The position numbers and the translations under genes are program-made. A stretch of DNA of 30,333 bases from CANGTU01 sp046336655 (lineage in GTDB: Bacteria; Bacteroidota; Bacteroidia; Flavobacteriales_D; Sanyastnellaceae). The stretch lies in the NCBI GenBank assembly GCA_046336655.1, contig JBKDGH010000174.1:1-30333 (forward strand). The letters run 5' to 3'. The notes beneath the pieces are model-generated. The model saw only the letters and a program-made list of their open reading frames with translations, was not told the origin of the DNA and searched no databases. This document shows, piece after piece, positions 1 through 6,938 of this stretch (within the stretch, counting starts at the first letter, position 1; each line of letters opens with the position of its first letter).

Positions 1-104
1 TGCTAGCGTGCTAGTATGCTAGTATGCTAATGTGCTAGTAGAGGCGCCCGGCCGTGCGTCTTTGAATGTGCAAATATGTAAGTGTGCCAATGTGTTAGTG
101 CGCC
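1..104. repeat. Degenerate 8-bp-period tandem repeat in two blocks
   Basis: Positions 1-40 read as five 8-base units of the form TGCTAGTA or TGCTAATG. Positions 67-104 read as further 8-base units of the form TGTGCAAA, TATGTAAG, TGTGCCAA and TGTGTTAG. About 26 unrelated bases separate the blocks. Similar TGTGCTAA-type repeats occur in Bacteroidota accessory DNA near small toxin-antitoxin or four-helix-bundle genes; that is from memory and was not searched here. The array touches the window edge, so its full length is unknown. Confidence 0.7.
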
Positions 105-359
105 GTTATTGTTCCTATAGAATTTCCACGCGCATAAGCAACAAATTTGACCCATCGCGCAGACCGGTTTTTTATAAGGTAACCGGAGTGTTGAATGTTG
201 TGCTGGTGTTGATAGGGCTACCTGATTTATTTCGGTTTACGTTCTACCTCCATTCGGGTTTTGTCGGAATCTGGTGTCTTTATTGTGTCGTATACACGGC
301 CATCTGGGCTCAGGCCGTCACGGACCGGTCTTCTTATTCTGCGACGTTTGAGGGCCGGT
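105..359. other. Gene-free stretch next to the repeat
   Basis: I see no convincing gene in this stretch on either strand. The plus-strand open frame that crosses it begins inside the repeat, lacks recognisable protein character and runs over the HEPN fragment on the other strand. It is probably eroded DNA downstream of the nucleotidyltransferase gene. Confidence 0.5.
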
Positions 360-430
360 CTATTCTCCGAGAAGTTTTTCGATTTCATTGATCGCATTCA
401 GAATGTCGTAAAGCTAAACCTTGATTTCAT
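360..430 (-). pseudogene. Remnant of a HEPN-domain (DUF86) toxin gene
   Basis: Reading leftwards, the stop of the nucleotidyltransferase overlaps an ATG (ATGA), as expected for the second gene of an MNT-HEPN pair. After about six codons the frame is broken. The next frame (410 down to 360) gives YDILNAINEIEKLLGE followed by a stop. This resembles the first helix of DUF86-type HEPN proteins, which are normally about 110-120 residues. The catalytic RX4-6HXY part is absent and I find no further HEPN sequence to position 1. The toxin therefore appears destroyed by a frameshift and a deletion. The assignment rests on a short match and on gene context. Confidence 0.6.
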
Positions 431-729
431 TGTCCATAGATCAACATTCGGCGTTGGTTTATGTGGTTCAGAAAGTAAGGGTTCTTAATTGCCTGAGATT
501 CGAGAAGGTCAATCTTTCTGTTCAGGGTATCCTCAAGTGAAAATTTGAAATCAAAGTAATTGTCACCGTAATCTTCAAGCTTGACGTTGGCAAAATCAAC
601 AATGAGATCCATGTCGCTGCGGTCATTGAACTGATCAGTCAGGACTGATCCAAAGGCATACAGCGTCTTGACCTTGTACTTCTTACAAAGTTCCCTGATA
701 TCCTCTTGATGTTTCTGCAATAGAGTCAT
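427..729 (-). CDS. MNT-type minimal nucleotidyltransferase (antitoxin of a HEPN/MNT pair)
   Basis: This 100-residue protein has the minimal nucleotidyltransferase fold signature. Gly27-Ser28 is followed ten residues later by Asp39-Met-Asp41, the metal-binding DxD pair, with a later acidic site in KIDLLE. Family members such as MntA transfer AMP to a tyrosine of the partner HEPN RNase and so neutralise it. The length is normal and the ORF is intact. The partner gene should follow immediately, and its start overlaps this stop, but only a fragment survives. The antitoxin is thus orphaned. It may be neutral, or it may still act on HEPN toxins encoded elsewhere. The family call is firm and the present function is uncertain. 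Confidence 0.85.
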   Translation of the reverse strand: MTLLQKHQEDIRELCKKYKVKTLYAFGSVLTDQFNDRSDMDLIVDFANVKLEDYGDNYFDFKFSLEDTLNRKIDLLESQAIKNPYFLNHINQRRMLIYGQ

Positions 730-884
730 TTTGATGACTATTCTGTCCCGAGAGTTAGTGATTCCAATGCGGAAATGCCTATTTGCCCGGAGCAGGATAT
801 GAGTGGTCGATTGGATGATAAATGATCAGCACTGCGTTCATCTATTCAATTTGGAGACACTTGAGATTCTTAACCAGAAAGAGT

Positions 885-917
885 CTCCATGAACCTCCAT
901 TATCTCCATTTCTCTGT
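885..917. repeat. Short CTCCAT-type degenerate repeat
   Basis: Three copies of CTCCAT lie at 885-890, 895-900 and 904-909. A related CTCTGT follows at 912-917. The spacing is 8-10 bases. The string resembles CTCTGTG/CTCCGTG repeats seen near small accessory genes in many environmental bacteria, which I recall but have not searched. It lies in the 272-base gap upstream of the nucleotidyltransferase gene, which otherwise shows no gene. Confidence 0.5.
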
Positions 918-951
918 GGTAAAATGTCTTTTTAGAAAAATGGTCACTCAC

Positions 952-979
952 AAAAAAGGCGGGACACAGCCCGCCTTTT
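952..979 (-). terminator. Rho-independent terminator after the BI-1/YccA gene
   Basis: GGCGGG (958-963) pairs with CCCGCC (970-975) around a six-base loop. Six A bases lie on the left side and TTTT on the right. On the minus strand the hairpin is followed by six T residues, about 20 bases past the stop at 1002. It could work in both directions. Confidence 0.85.
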
Positions 980-1001
980 CAGATGTTCTATTTTCCCGTA
1001 A

Positions 1002-1727
1002 TCAGTCTCTGCGTCCGAAAATGCGGAGGAGGAACAGGAAGAGGTTGATGAAGTCGAGGTACAATGAGGTAGCGCCCATGATGGCAAGCTTGCCCGCTGT
1101 GGCAGTGCCGTATTCCACCCCTGCGCCGATGCGCTTGATCTTCTGGGTGTCATAGGCAATAAGTCCGGTGAAGATGAGCACACCCACGCAGGAGATGATG
1201 TAGTCCATGCGCTCGCTCTTCATGAAGAAGTTTACCAGCGAGGCAATGATCAGTCCCACCAGCGCCATCATCAGGATGGAGCCGAGCTTGGTGAGGTCAG
1301 TCTTGGTCGTGTAACCGACTACCGCCATGGTGGCAAACAGGGCTGCAGTGATGAAAAACACTTTCGCGATCACTCCTAGCGAATAGATCAGGAAGATGTA
1401 ACTCAGGCTGATTCCCATCACCGCGGCAAACGTGAGAAATACAGCGATCAGCACGGGAAGCGACATCCGGTTGAATCCGAAATTCATAGCCAGAATGAAT
1501 CCGAGCGGGGCAAACATGGTTACCCAGCCGAGTACGGTCGGGCCGGTTTCTCCTACCAGATAATAAATCAGATCAGTGGTTCCAAACCACCATGCCAGCG
1601 CACCGCTGATCACGAGGGCGAGTGACATGTACGAAAATACATTGGCGACAAAGGCCTTCGGGGTGCTCAGCGATTGTGCATCGAGCACTCCGTCATTGGA
1701 TTGAAACGGATTGATGTTGGTATTCAT
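1002..1727 (-). CDS. Bax inhibitor-1/YccA family membrane protein
   Basis: This is a 241-residue integral membrane protein with about seven hydrophobic segments, the BI-1/YccA architecture. The C-terminal half carries the family hallmarks GLIAYDTQKIK and SLYLDFINLFLFLLRIFG. Family members include E. coli YccA, which modulates FtsH proteolysis, and calcium-leak proteins such as YetJ. Which role applies here cannot be told from sequence. It follows folE by 23 bases on the same strand and could be the last gene of a short queD-folE unit, ending at the hairpin at 952-979. The start at 1727 gives a short cytoplasmic lead before the first segment, as is usual. Confidence 0.9.
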   Translation of the reverse strand: MNTNINPFQSNDGVLDAQSLSTPKAFVANVFSYMSLALVISGALAWWFGTTDLIYYLVGETGPTVLGWVTMFAPLGFILAMNFGFNRMSLPVLIAVFLTFAAVMGISLSYIFLIYSLGVIAKVFFITAALFATMAVVGYTTKTDLTKLGSILMMALVGLIIASLVNFFMKSERMDYIISCVGVLIFTGLIAYDTQKIKRIGAGVEYGTATAGKLAIMGATSLYLDFINLFLFLLRIFGRRD

Positions 1728-1750
1728 AGTTGATAATATGCGCGGTGAAA

Positions 1751-2347
1751 TTAATTCAGGGTGGAGCCGATCAGGTGCATGAATTCCCTGCGTGTTACCT
1801 CATTCTCCAGAAATGCTCCTGAAAACGCTGAGGTGGTGGTCACGGAATTCTGCTTGGCGACTCCTCTCATTTGCATGCAAAGATGGTGACATTCAATCAC
1901 AACTGCCACTCCGTGCGGTTGAAGGGTGTCATTCAGGCAGTCACGCACCTCTAATGTCAGCCTTTCCTGCACTTGCAGGCGGCGGGAGAACACGTCCACC
2001 ACCCGCGGAATCTTGCTCAGTCCCACAATGCGGCCATTGGGGATATAGGCTACGTGCGCCTTTCCAAAAAACGGCAGCATGTGGTGCTCACACAGCGAAT
2101 ACACTTCGATGTTCTTTACGACCACCATCTCGCTGTAATCCTCATCGAACATCGCACCGCGCAGGATCTCACGCGCATCCTGATGATAGCCTTGTGTGAG
2201 AAACGTATACGCCTTGGCCACGCGTTCCGGGGTTTTCAGCAACCCCTGGCGCTTTTCGTCCTCGCCGAGATGATGCAGAATGGATTCCACGGCATTTGCC
2301 ATGGCTTTTTCATTCTCGGTCAGGACTGACTTTTCTTCGTATTCCAT
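1751..2347 (-). CDS. folE: GTP cyclohydrolase I (FolE)
   Basis: This enzyme converts GTP to 7,8-dihydroneopterin triphosphate plus formate. That is the entry step to folate, tetrahydrobiopterin and, through QueD, queuosine. The 198-residue protein has the zinc and active-site motifs SLCEHHMLPF (Cys86, His89) and CHHLCMQMRGV near residues 154-164, plus KIPRVVDVFSRRLQVQERLT and the QPHGVAV stretch. Length is typical of type IA enzymes. It starts two bases after the stop of the PTPS gene, so the two are almost certainly co-transcribed and translationally linked. folK lies about 3.5 kb away on the other strand. Confidence 0.97.
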   Translation of the reverse strand: MEYEEKSVLTENEKAMANAVESILHHLGEDEKRQGLLKTPERVAKAYTFLTQGYHQDAREILRGAMFDEDYSEMVVVKNIEVYSLCEHHMLPFFGKAHVAYIPNGRIVGLSKIPRVVDVFSRRLQVQERLTLEVRDCLNDTLQPHGVAVVIECHHLCMQMRGVAKQNSVTTTSAFSGAFLENEVTRREFMHLIGSTLN

Positions 2348-2349
2348 GC

Positions 2350-2775
2350 TCAGTTTCCGCCGAAGTACTCGACGATGTTGTTTTCTGTTTCGTAGAGTTT
2401 AATGCTGTGTAACCGGCAGCCATGCTCGGCAATGGGCTCTTCGAGCTGCTCCCAAAAGGCAATGGCGATGTTCTCTGCAGTGGTCTGACGCCCTTTCATG
2501 AACGGCACATCCACATTGAGGTTTCGGTGGTCAACCTGATCAATAACGCGCTCCTCCACAATGTCTGAGAGTATTTTCAGGTCCATGCAAAAGCCGGTGA
2601 CCGGATCAGGCGTGCCTTTCACGGTTACAAACAGTTCGTAATTGTGTCCGTGCCAGTTGGGGTTGGCGCAGCCCCCGAAGGTGCGGAGGTTGGTGGATTC
2701 GTCCCATTCTGCCACCCACAGTTTGTGGGCCGCATTGAATCGTTCGCGTCGGGTGAGGTATACGTTATTCGCCAT
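2350..2775 (-). CDS. queD: 6-pyruvoyl-tetrahydropterin synthase / QueD family protein, eukaryotic-type motif
   Basis: This is a COG0720 pterin synthase of 141 residues acting on dihydroneopterin triphosphate, the FolE product made by the next gene. Zinc ligands are His17 (NAAH) and His42/His44 (HGH). The catalytic cysteine is Cys36, in the spacing C-x5-HGH. Canonical bacterial QueD uses C-x3-HGH, whereas the animal tetrahydrobiopterin enzyme (PTPS) uses C-x5-HGH. The flanking sequence TFGGCANPNWHGHNYELF and the end KLYETENNIVEYFG also resemble animal PTPS closely. The protein may therefore make 6-pyruvoyl-tetrahydropterin, 6-carboxytetrahydropterin for queuosine, or both. A TATCTTCG motif at 2793-2800 is a possible -7 promoter element. 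Confidence 0.9.
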   Translation of the reverse strand: MANNVYLTRRERFNAAHKLWVAEWDESTNLRTFGGCANPNWHGHNYELFVTVKGTPDPVTGFCMDLKILSDIVEERVIDQVDHRNLNVDVPFMKGRQTTAENIAIAFWEQLEEPIAEHGCRLHSIKLYETENNIVEYFGGN

Positions 2776-2822
2776 GTGGAATGGAACAGGCTACGAAGAT
2801 AAAGGTTCTGTGTGCGGCCGCC

Positions 2823-3791
2823 TTACCAGATCGCCTGTTCGTGCAGAAGGTAATTGCCTACGTAGTCCTGTATGCCGTCTTCCAGGGAGTGAAACGGCCG
2901 CGTGTAGCCGATGTTGCGGAGCTTTGACATATCCGCCTCGGTGAAATACTGGTAGGTATCGCGGATGTCTGCAGGAGTGTCAATGAACTCAATGTGCGAC
3001 TCGCGTCCCATCGCTGCAAATGTGCCGTTGGCGAGGTCGAGGAAGGGGCGTGCCTTGCCCGAACCGAGGTTATACAAGCCGGAGTTTTTGCGGTGGTGCA
3101 TGAGAAACATGCATACTTCGGCGACATCCTTCACGTACACGAAATCGCGCATTTGTCCGCCATCGGTATAGTCCGGACGGTGCGAGCGGAAGAGTTTCAT
3201 CTGACCGGTGGCACTGATCTGATTGTAGGCGTGAAAAATCACGGAAGCCATGCGGCCTTTGTGGTATTCATTCGGGCCGTAGACGTTGAAGAATTTCAGC
3301 CCGGCCCAGAAAAACGGGGCGTGTTTTTGCTCAAGCACCCATTTGTCAAAATCGTTTTTACTTTCTCCGTAGGGATTGAGCGGATGCAGTTGCGAAGGAA
3401 GGGCAAGGGTGTCGCTGTATCCGTGTTCCCCCGCTCCGTAAGTAGCTGCGGAGGATGCATACACGAGAGGGATAGCGAGTTCAGTGCAGGTATTCCAGAT
3501 TTCCCTGGAGTAATTCAGGTTGAGCTCATCGAAGATGGCTTTGTTCATCTCAGTGGTGTCCGTGCGGGCACCGAGGTGAAACACGAACTGAATCTGATCG
3601 TCGTTTTTGCGGAGCCACGCGGCAAGGTCTTTCCTGTCCACCAGCTCGCGGTACTTCTTGCCTTCATAGTTCCGCTTTTTATCCGACCGGGAGAAATCAT
3701 CCACCAGTACGAGGTCATTGAATCCGTCGTCGTTCAGGCGACGCGCGAGGCATGATGCAATGAATCCTGCTGCTCCGGTAACTACAATCAT
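2823..3791 (-). CDS. hldD: ADP-L-glycero-D-manno-heptose 6-epimerase (HldD)
   Basis: This is a 322-residue short-chain dehydrogenase-like epimerase. It would convert ADP-D-glycero- to ADP-L-glycero-manno-heptose for the lipopolysaccharide inner core. The N-terminal Rossmann loop is TGAAGFIAS. The catalytic triad region is SSAATYG followed by NPYGESK. The HldD-specific stretches GARTDTTE, KFFNVYGPNEYHKGRMASV and MRDFVYVKDV are all present. No other heptose gene lies in the window. A TACCTTTG motif 17 bases upstream of the start suggests its own promoter. Confidence 0.93.
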   Translation of the reverse strand: MIVVTGAAGFIASCLARRLNDDGFNDLVLVDDFSRSDKKRNYEGKKYRELVDRKDLAAWLRKNDDQIQFVFHLGARTDTTEMNKAIFDELNLNYSREIWNTCTELAIPLVYASSAATYGAGEHGYSDTLALPSQLHPLNPYGESKNDFDKWVLEQKHAPFFWAGLKFFNVYGPNEYHKGRMASVIFHAYNQISATGQMKLFRSHRPDYTDGGQMRDFVYVKDVAEVCMFLMHHRKNSGLYNLGSGKARPFLDLANGTFAAMGRESHIEFIDTPADIRDTYQYFTEADMSKLRNIGYTRPFHSLEDGIQDYVGNYLLHEQAIW

Positions 3792-3808
3792 ATTCGGGAT
3801 GTTTGTGG

Positions 3809-3816
3809 CAAAGGTA
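3809..3816 (-). promoter_or_regulatory. Candidate -7 promoter element of hldD
   Basis: On the minus strand this reads TACCTTTG, an exact match to the Bacteroidota -7 consensus TAnnTTTG, 17 bases upstream of the hldD ATG. No clear TTG element is seen at the expected -33 position. Confidence 0.5.
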
Positions 3817-3834
3817 ACGCTCCTAAAATGTGCA

Positions 3835-3879
3835 TGGGGAATGCACCTTCCGGAGGCGATCCGGCCGGTACATTCCCCA
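3835..3879 (-). terminator. Long hairpin downstream of sppA
   Basis: TGGGGAATG (3835-3843) and CATTCCCCA (3871-3879) form a perfect 9-bp stem. It is extended inwards by partly paired ACCttCCGG and CCGGccGGT around an AGGCGAT loop. It starts 13 bases past the sppA stop. Only a weak ATTTTA follows on the minus strand, so it may stabilise the 3' end as much as terminate. Confidence 0.5.
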
Positions 3880-3892
3880 CACGCGGAAAGTA

Positions 3893-5701
3893 TTAATTGA
3901 TTGTGATGAGGAACGGGAGTCGGGCCTGCACGCCTTTCATGTTGCGCAATGATTCCAGATCGCGCAGCAAGGGCAGTTCGCGGTAAACTGCTTCCCGTGT
4001 AATGGCCTGTGCAGCTTCCTGATTGTTCAGATCGTCCATGAACTTTTGGAAAGGATCTTCCATCTCCGGCAGCTTTTTCATCTTGTAATCCGTCAGTCCC
4101 GCCAGTGCAGCCGCTGCCGCGATGGCATCGTCGAGGTCGCCGAGCTCATCCACCAGGCCGATCTGCTTGGCATCTTCACCGCTCCACACGCGTCCTTGTC
4201 CGATGGAATCCACCTGTGCAGTAGTCAGCCCGCGGCCTTCAGCAACCTTAGTGATGAAGTCTGTGTAAATGTCGCTGACCATATCCTGCAGGGACTTCAT
4301 CTCTTTTGGGTCGAGGGGTTTCACGCCACTCATCATGTCCGCATGCGGATTGGTTTCATAGCGGTCGAAGGTGATTCCGATCTTGTTTTTCAGGAATTTT
4401 TCCATGTTTGGAATCACTCCGAATACACCGATTGATCCGGTGATCGTGTTTGGATTGGCGTAAATTTTATCTGCCGCGCAACTGATGTAATAACCACCGC
4501 TGGCTGCGTAATCGCCCATGCTTACCACAAGCGGCTTGCCTGCTTCGCGAATCAGTTTGGTTTCACGCCAGATCACATCCGAAGCCAGCGCGCTGCCGCC
4601 CGGAGAGCTCACGCGGAATACGATCGCCTTTACGTGCTTGTCTTCACGCGCTTCGCGAAGTGCTTTTGCGATGCGGTCGCTGCCAATCACCTGGTCACTG
4701 CCTTCCCCGCTTTCAATGGAGCCAACGGCATACACCACTGCAATACGGTCGCGGGATTTTCCTTCATCTTCTTCTTTGTCTTTTACGTCGCGGTGATAGG
4801 CCGACATACTCACCAGCGGCAGGTCGTCCGCTTTCTTGTCGTCCTCATCGCTGTCTGCTTCTTCCGCAATGCCAAGCTTGGTGCGCATCATCGCAATGAC
4901 TTCGTCACGGTATTTCAGTCCGTTAATCAGTCCGGCATCCACTGCGTTAGGCGCGTACATGTAGCTCAGTGAATCCGCGCCGAGGTTGAGTGCATCCACC
5001 GTGATGTTGCGGCTCTCTGCAATATCCTCCAGCATCAGGCGCCAGATGTCACCGATGAACGTAGCTGTCTGCTCGCGGTTGGCATCCGACATCTTATCGT
5101 ACATAAAAGGCTCTAATGCTGATTTGAATTTGTTGTCCGGCCCGCGGATGATCTGAGCCTCGATCTCGAGCTTGTCGAGCATGTTCTTCAGGAACATCAC
5201 TTCGGCGTTGAGGCCGCGCCAGTCCATTTCACCTTCCGGATAGAGGTATACCTCATCAGCCGCGCTGGCGAGGTAGTATCCGCCTTGTGTGTAGAATTCG
5301 GAGTAGGCGACCACCCATTTGCCTGACTCGCGGAATGCGCTGATGGCATTGCGCAGGTCGCGCATCGTGCTGGGTGCCGCAGCAGGCATCTTCACATCCA
5401 GAAAAATCCCCTTGATGCGGTCGTCCTTGGCAGCCTGTTCCAGATCAGCCATGAACCGGTCGATCCCGGTTCCCTGCTCTGCACCGAAAGGATCAAATCC
5501 ACCTCCTTTCTCATTGGCCCGCTCCTGAAAGGTACCATCGAGTTCGATGTGCAGAACAGAGGCATCTTCAATTTTGGTCTCGGGGCCGCCTTTGGATCCG
5601 ATCACTGCGAAGACGATCAGCAGCACGAGCAGTCCGGTGAGGGTGATAATCGCGAAGATGGTTCCGACCATCGACGCAAGAGCATTTTTGAAAAAACTCA
5701 T
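3893..5701 (-). CDS. sppA: Signal peptide peptidase SppA (long, 67K-type)
   Basis: This is a membrane-anchored serine protease that degrades cleaved signal peptides. The frame is open to 5758, but the start at 5701 (MSFFKNALASM) is chosen. It gives a 602-residue protein beginning just before the single transmembrane segment, and the longer version adds a hydrophilic, non-conserved lead. The long form has two Clp-like domains. The general base is probably Lys193 in NKFKSALEPF. The nucleophile is Ser401 in GDYAASGGYYISCAAD, followed by the TITGSIGVFG turn. Domain arrangement and the Lys/Ser placement match E. coli SppA (Lys209/Ser409). The linker between the domains is Asp/Glu/Lys-rich. folK is divergent, 116 bases away. 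Confidence 0.93.
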   Translation of the reverse strand: MSFFKNALASMVGTIFAIITLTGLLVLLIVFAVIGSKGGPETKIEDASVLHIELDGTFQERANEKGGGFDPFGAEQGTGIDRFMADLEQAAKDDRIKGIFLDVKMPAAAPSTMRDLRNAISAFRESGKWVVAYSEFYTQGGYYLASAADEVYLYPEGEMDWRGLNAEVMFLKNMLDKLEIEAQIIRGPDNKFKSALEPFMYDKMSDANREQTATFIGDIWRLMLEDIAESRNITVDALNLGADSLSYMYAPNAVDAGLINGLKYRDEVIAMMRTKLGIAEEADSDEDDKKADDLPLVSMSAYHRDVKDKEEDEGKSRDRIAVVYAVGSIESGEGSDQVIGSDRIAKALREAREDKHVKAIVFRVSSPGGSALASDVIWRETKLIREAGKPLVVSMGDYAASGGYYISCAADKIYANPNTITGSIGVFGVIPNMEKFLKNKIGITFDRYETNPHADMMSGVKPLDPKEMKSLQDMVSDIYTDFITKVAEGRGLTTAQVDSIGQGRVWSGEDAKQIGLVDELGDLDDAIAAAAALAGLTDYKMKKLPEMEDPFQKFMDDLNNQEAAQAITREAVYRELPLLRDLESLRNMKGVQARLPFLITIN

Positions 5702-5803
5702 GACTTTGAATGATTTACAGATCGAATTTACGTCTGTTTGATTCCGTATCCGGTGCAATGTTACACCAGCGGTCGGGGGAACGGCTGAGAGGCTGCCATG
5801 CGT

Positions 5804-5811
5804 TACTTTCG
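5804..5811 (+). promoter_or_regulatory. Candidate -7 promoter element of folK
   Basis: TACTTTCG matches TAnnTTTG at all but one position and lies six bases upstream of the folK ATG at 5818. This would give a leaderless or nearly leaderless message. Confidence 0.35.
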
Positions 5812-5817
5812 CACAGC

Positions 5818-6315
5818 ATGGCAGTTCATGACGTATATCTCTGTATCGGGGGCAATCTGGGTGATCGCTTCGCCAATCTGGAAGAGACCAGACTTTTCAT
5901 AGCATTCAATTTCGGTGACATCACCGGTGTGTCGCCTGTGGTCGAGTCTGAGGCCTGGGGTATGTCTGATTCTCCGTCATTCCTGAATCAGGTGGTGCGT
6001 ATTTCAACGGAACTGGACCCGGCTGCGCTGTTGACTGAGATCCGCGAGCTGGAAGAGTATTACGGCCGCCGCCGTTCGGCCGACAAATACCTCGACCGCG
6101 AGATGGACGTGGATGTCCTCTCCTACGATCAATTGGTTAGTGATGATCCCGGCTGTCTGGTTCCGCATCCGCGCATGCATCTGAGGCGTTTTGTCTTAAT
6201 GCCTTTGGCTGCGCTGTCGCCTGACTGGAAGCATCCTGTGTTGCAGAAAACGGCGGATCAGTTGTTGAGCGCGTGTGAAGATTCATCGAAGGTAAGCGTG
6301 TATGCCGGCGCATAA
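5818..6315 (+). CDS. folK: 2-amino-4-hydroxy-6-hydroxymethyldihydropteridine pyrophosphokinase (FolK)
   Basis: This enzyme transfers pyrophosphate from ATP to 6-hydroxymethyl-dihydropterin in folate synthesis. The start at 5818 (MAVHDVYLCIGGNLGDR) is preferred over the upstream in-frame ATG at 5710. The usual N-terminus of the family begins here, and the upstream 36 codons overlap the beginning of sppA. The resulting protein is 165 residues. Hallmarks are GGNLGDRFANLEET, PSFLNQVV, the metal-binding and catalytic stretch LDREMDVDVLSYD, and PHPRMHLRRFVLMPL. It overlaps the next gene by 14 bases, so the two form one unit. Confidence 0.95.
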   Translation: MAVHDVYLCIGGNLGDRFANLEETRLFIAFNFGDITGVSPVVESEAWGMSDSPSFLNQVVRISTELDPAALLTEIRELEEYYGRRRSADKYLDREMDVDVLSYDQLVSDDPGCLVPHPRMHLRRFVLMPLAALSPDWKHPVLQKTADQLLSACEDSSKVSVYAGA

Positions 6316-6937
6316 TTTCATCGTGATTGAGGGGAACATCGGTGCGGGTAAAACGAGCCTGGCTACGATGTATGCAAAACACCTCAGCGCCCGGTTGATA
6401 CTGGAGGAATTCACGGAGAATACCTTTCTTCCAAAATTCTATGAAAACCCGGAGCGCTATGCGTTTCCGGTAGAACTCAGTTTTTTGTCTGAACGCTTTT
6501 CACAACTGAAGAAGGAACTTATCACGCCGGATTTATTTTCTCCACTGGTTATAGCCGATTATTTTATCAGCAAGTGTCAGATTTTCGCACGGAACAACCT
6601 GCAAAAAGACGAGTACGATCTTTTTCTGAAAATGTACGAGATTGTGGAGGCAGGTATTCCGCGTCCGGATTTGCTGGTCTACCTGTACCTCCCGGTCAAT
6701 CAGCTTCAGGAGAATATCCGCAAGCGCGGACGGTCCTACGAACAGCAGATTTCGGATGTTTATCTCGCCAACATCCAAAAGCAGTACCTTGAGTTCATCC
6801 GCCAACACGGGGAGTTGCGCGTGCTCATAGTGGATACGTCAGAAGTGGATTTTGTCAATGATGCAGCGCACACCGAACGTGTGTTCGGTTTGCTCAGTCA
6901 GGAATGGCCCAAAGGAGTAAACAGGGTGAAGGCCTGA
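6302..6937 (+). CDS. Deoxynucleoside kinase (deoxyadenosine/deoxyguanosine kinase-like)
   Basis: This kinase phosphorylates a deoxynucleoside for nucleotide salvage. The 211-residue protein begins with a P-loop, EGNIGAGKTSL (residues 10-20). EEF near residue 36 carries the catalytic-base glutamate of this family. The ADYFISKC stretch replaces the usual DR-type motif, and a lid with arginines follows at IRKRGRSYEQQI. These features place it in the dNK family (dGK/dAK/dCK-like), but substrate preference cannot be read from sequence. It overlaps folK by 14 bases, an arrangement common in Bacteroidota. Its stop is one base from the convergent stop of the following gene. Confidence 0.9.
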   Translation: MPAHNFIVIEGNIGAGKTSLATMYAKHLSARLILEEFTENTFLPKFYENPERYAFPVELSFLSERFSQLKKELITPDLFSPLVIADYFISKCQIFARNNLQKDEYDLFLKMYEIVEAGIPRPDLLVYLYLPVNQLQENIRKRGRSYEQQISDVYLANIQKQYLEFIRQHGELRVLIVDTSEVDFVNDAAHTERVFGLLSQEWPKGVNRVKA

Positions 6938-6938
6938 A

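Noticed and set aside
32..391. Plus-strand 119-residue open frame
   Set aside because: It starts in the 8-base repeat, has no domain character and overlaps the HEPN remnant on the other strand.
2994..3755. 253-residue open frame opposite hldD
   Set aside because: It is antisense to hldD with no recognisable motif.
5710..5817. Longer N-terminus for folK
   Set aside because: It overlaps the sppA start region, is not family-like, and a promoter-like motif lies inside it just before the ATG at 5818.
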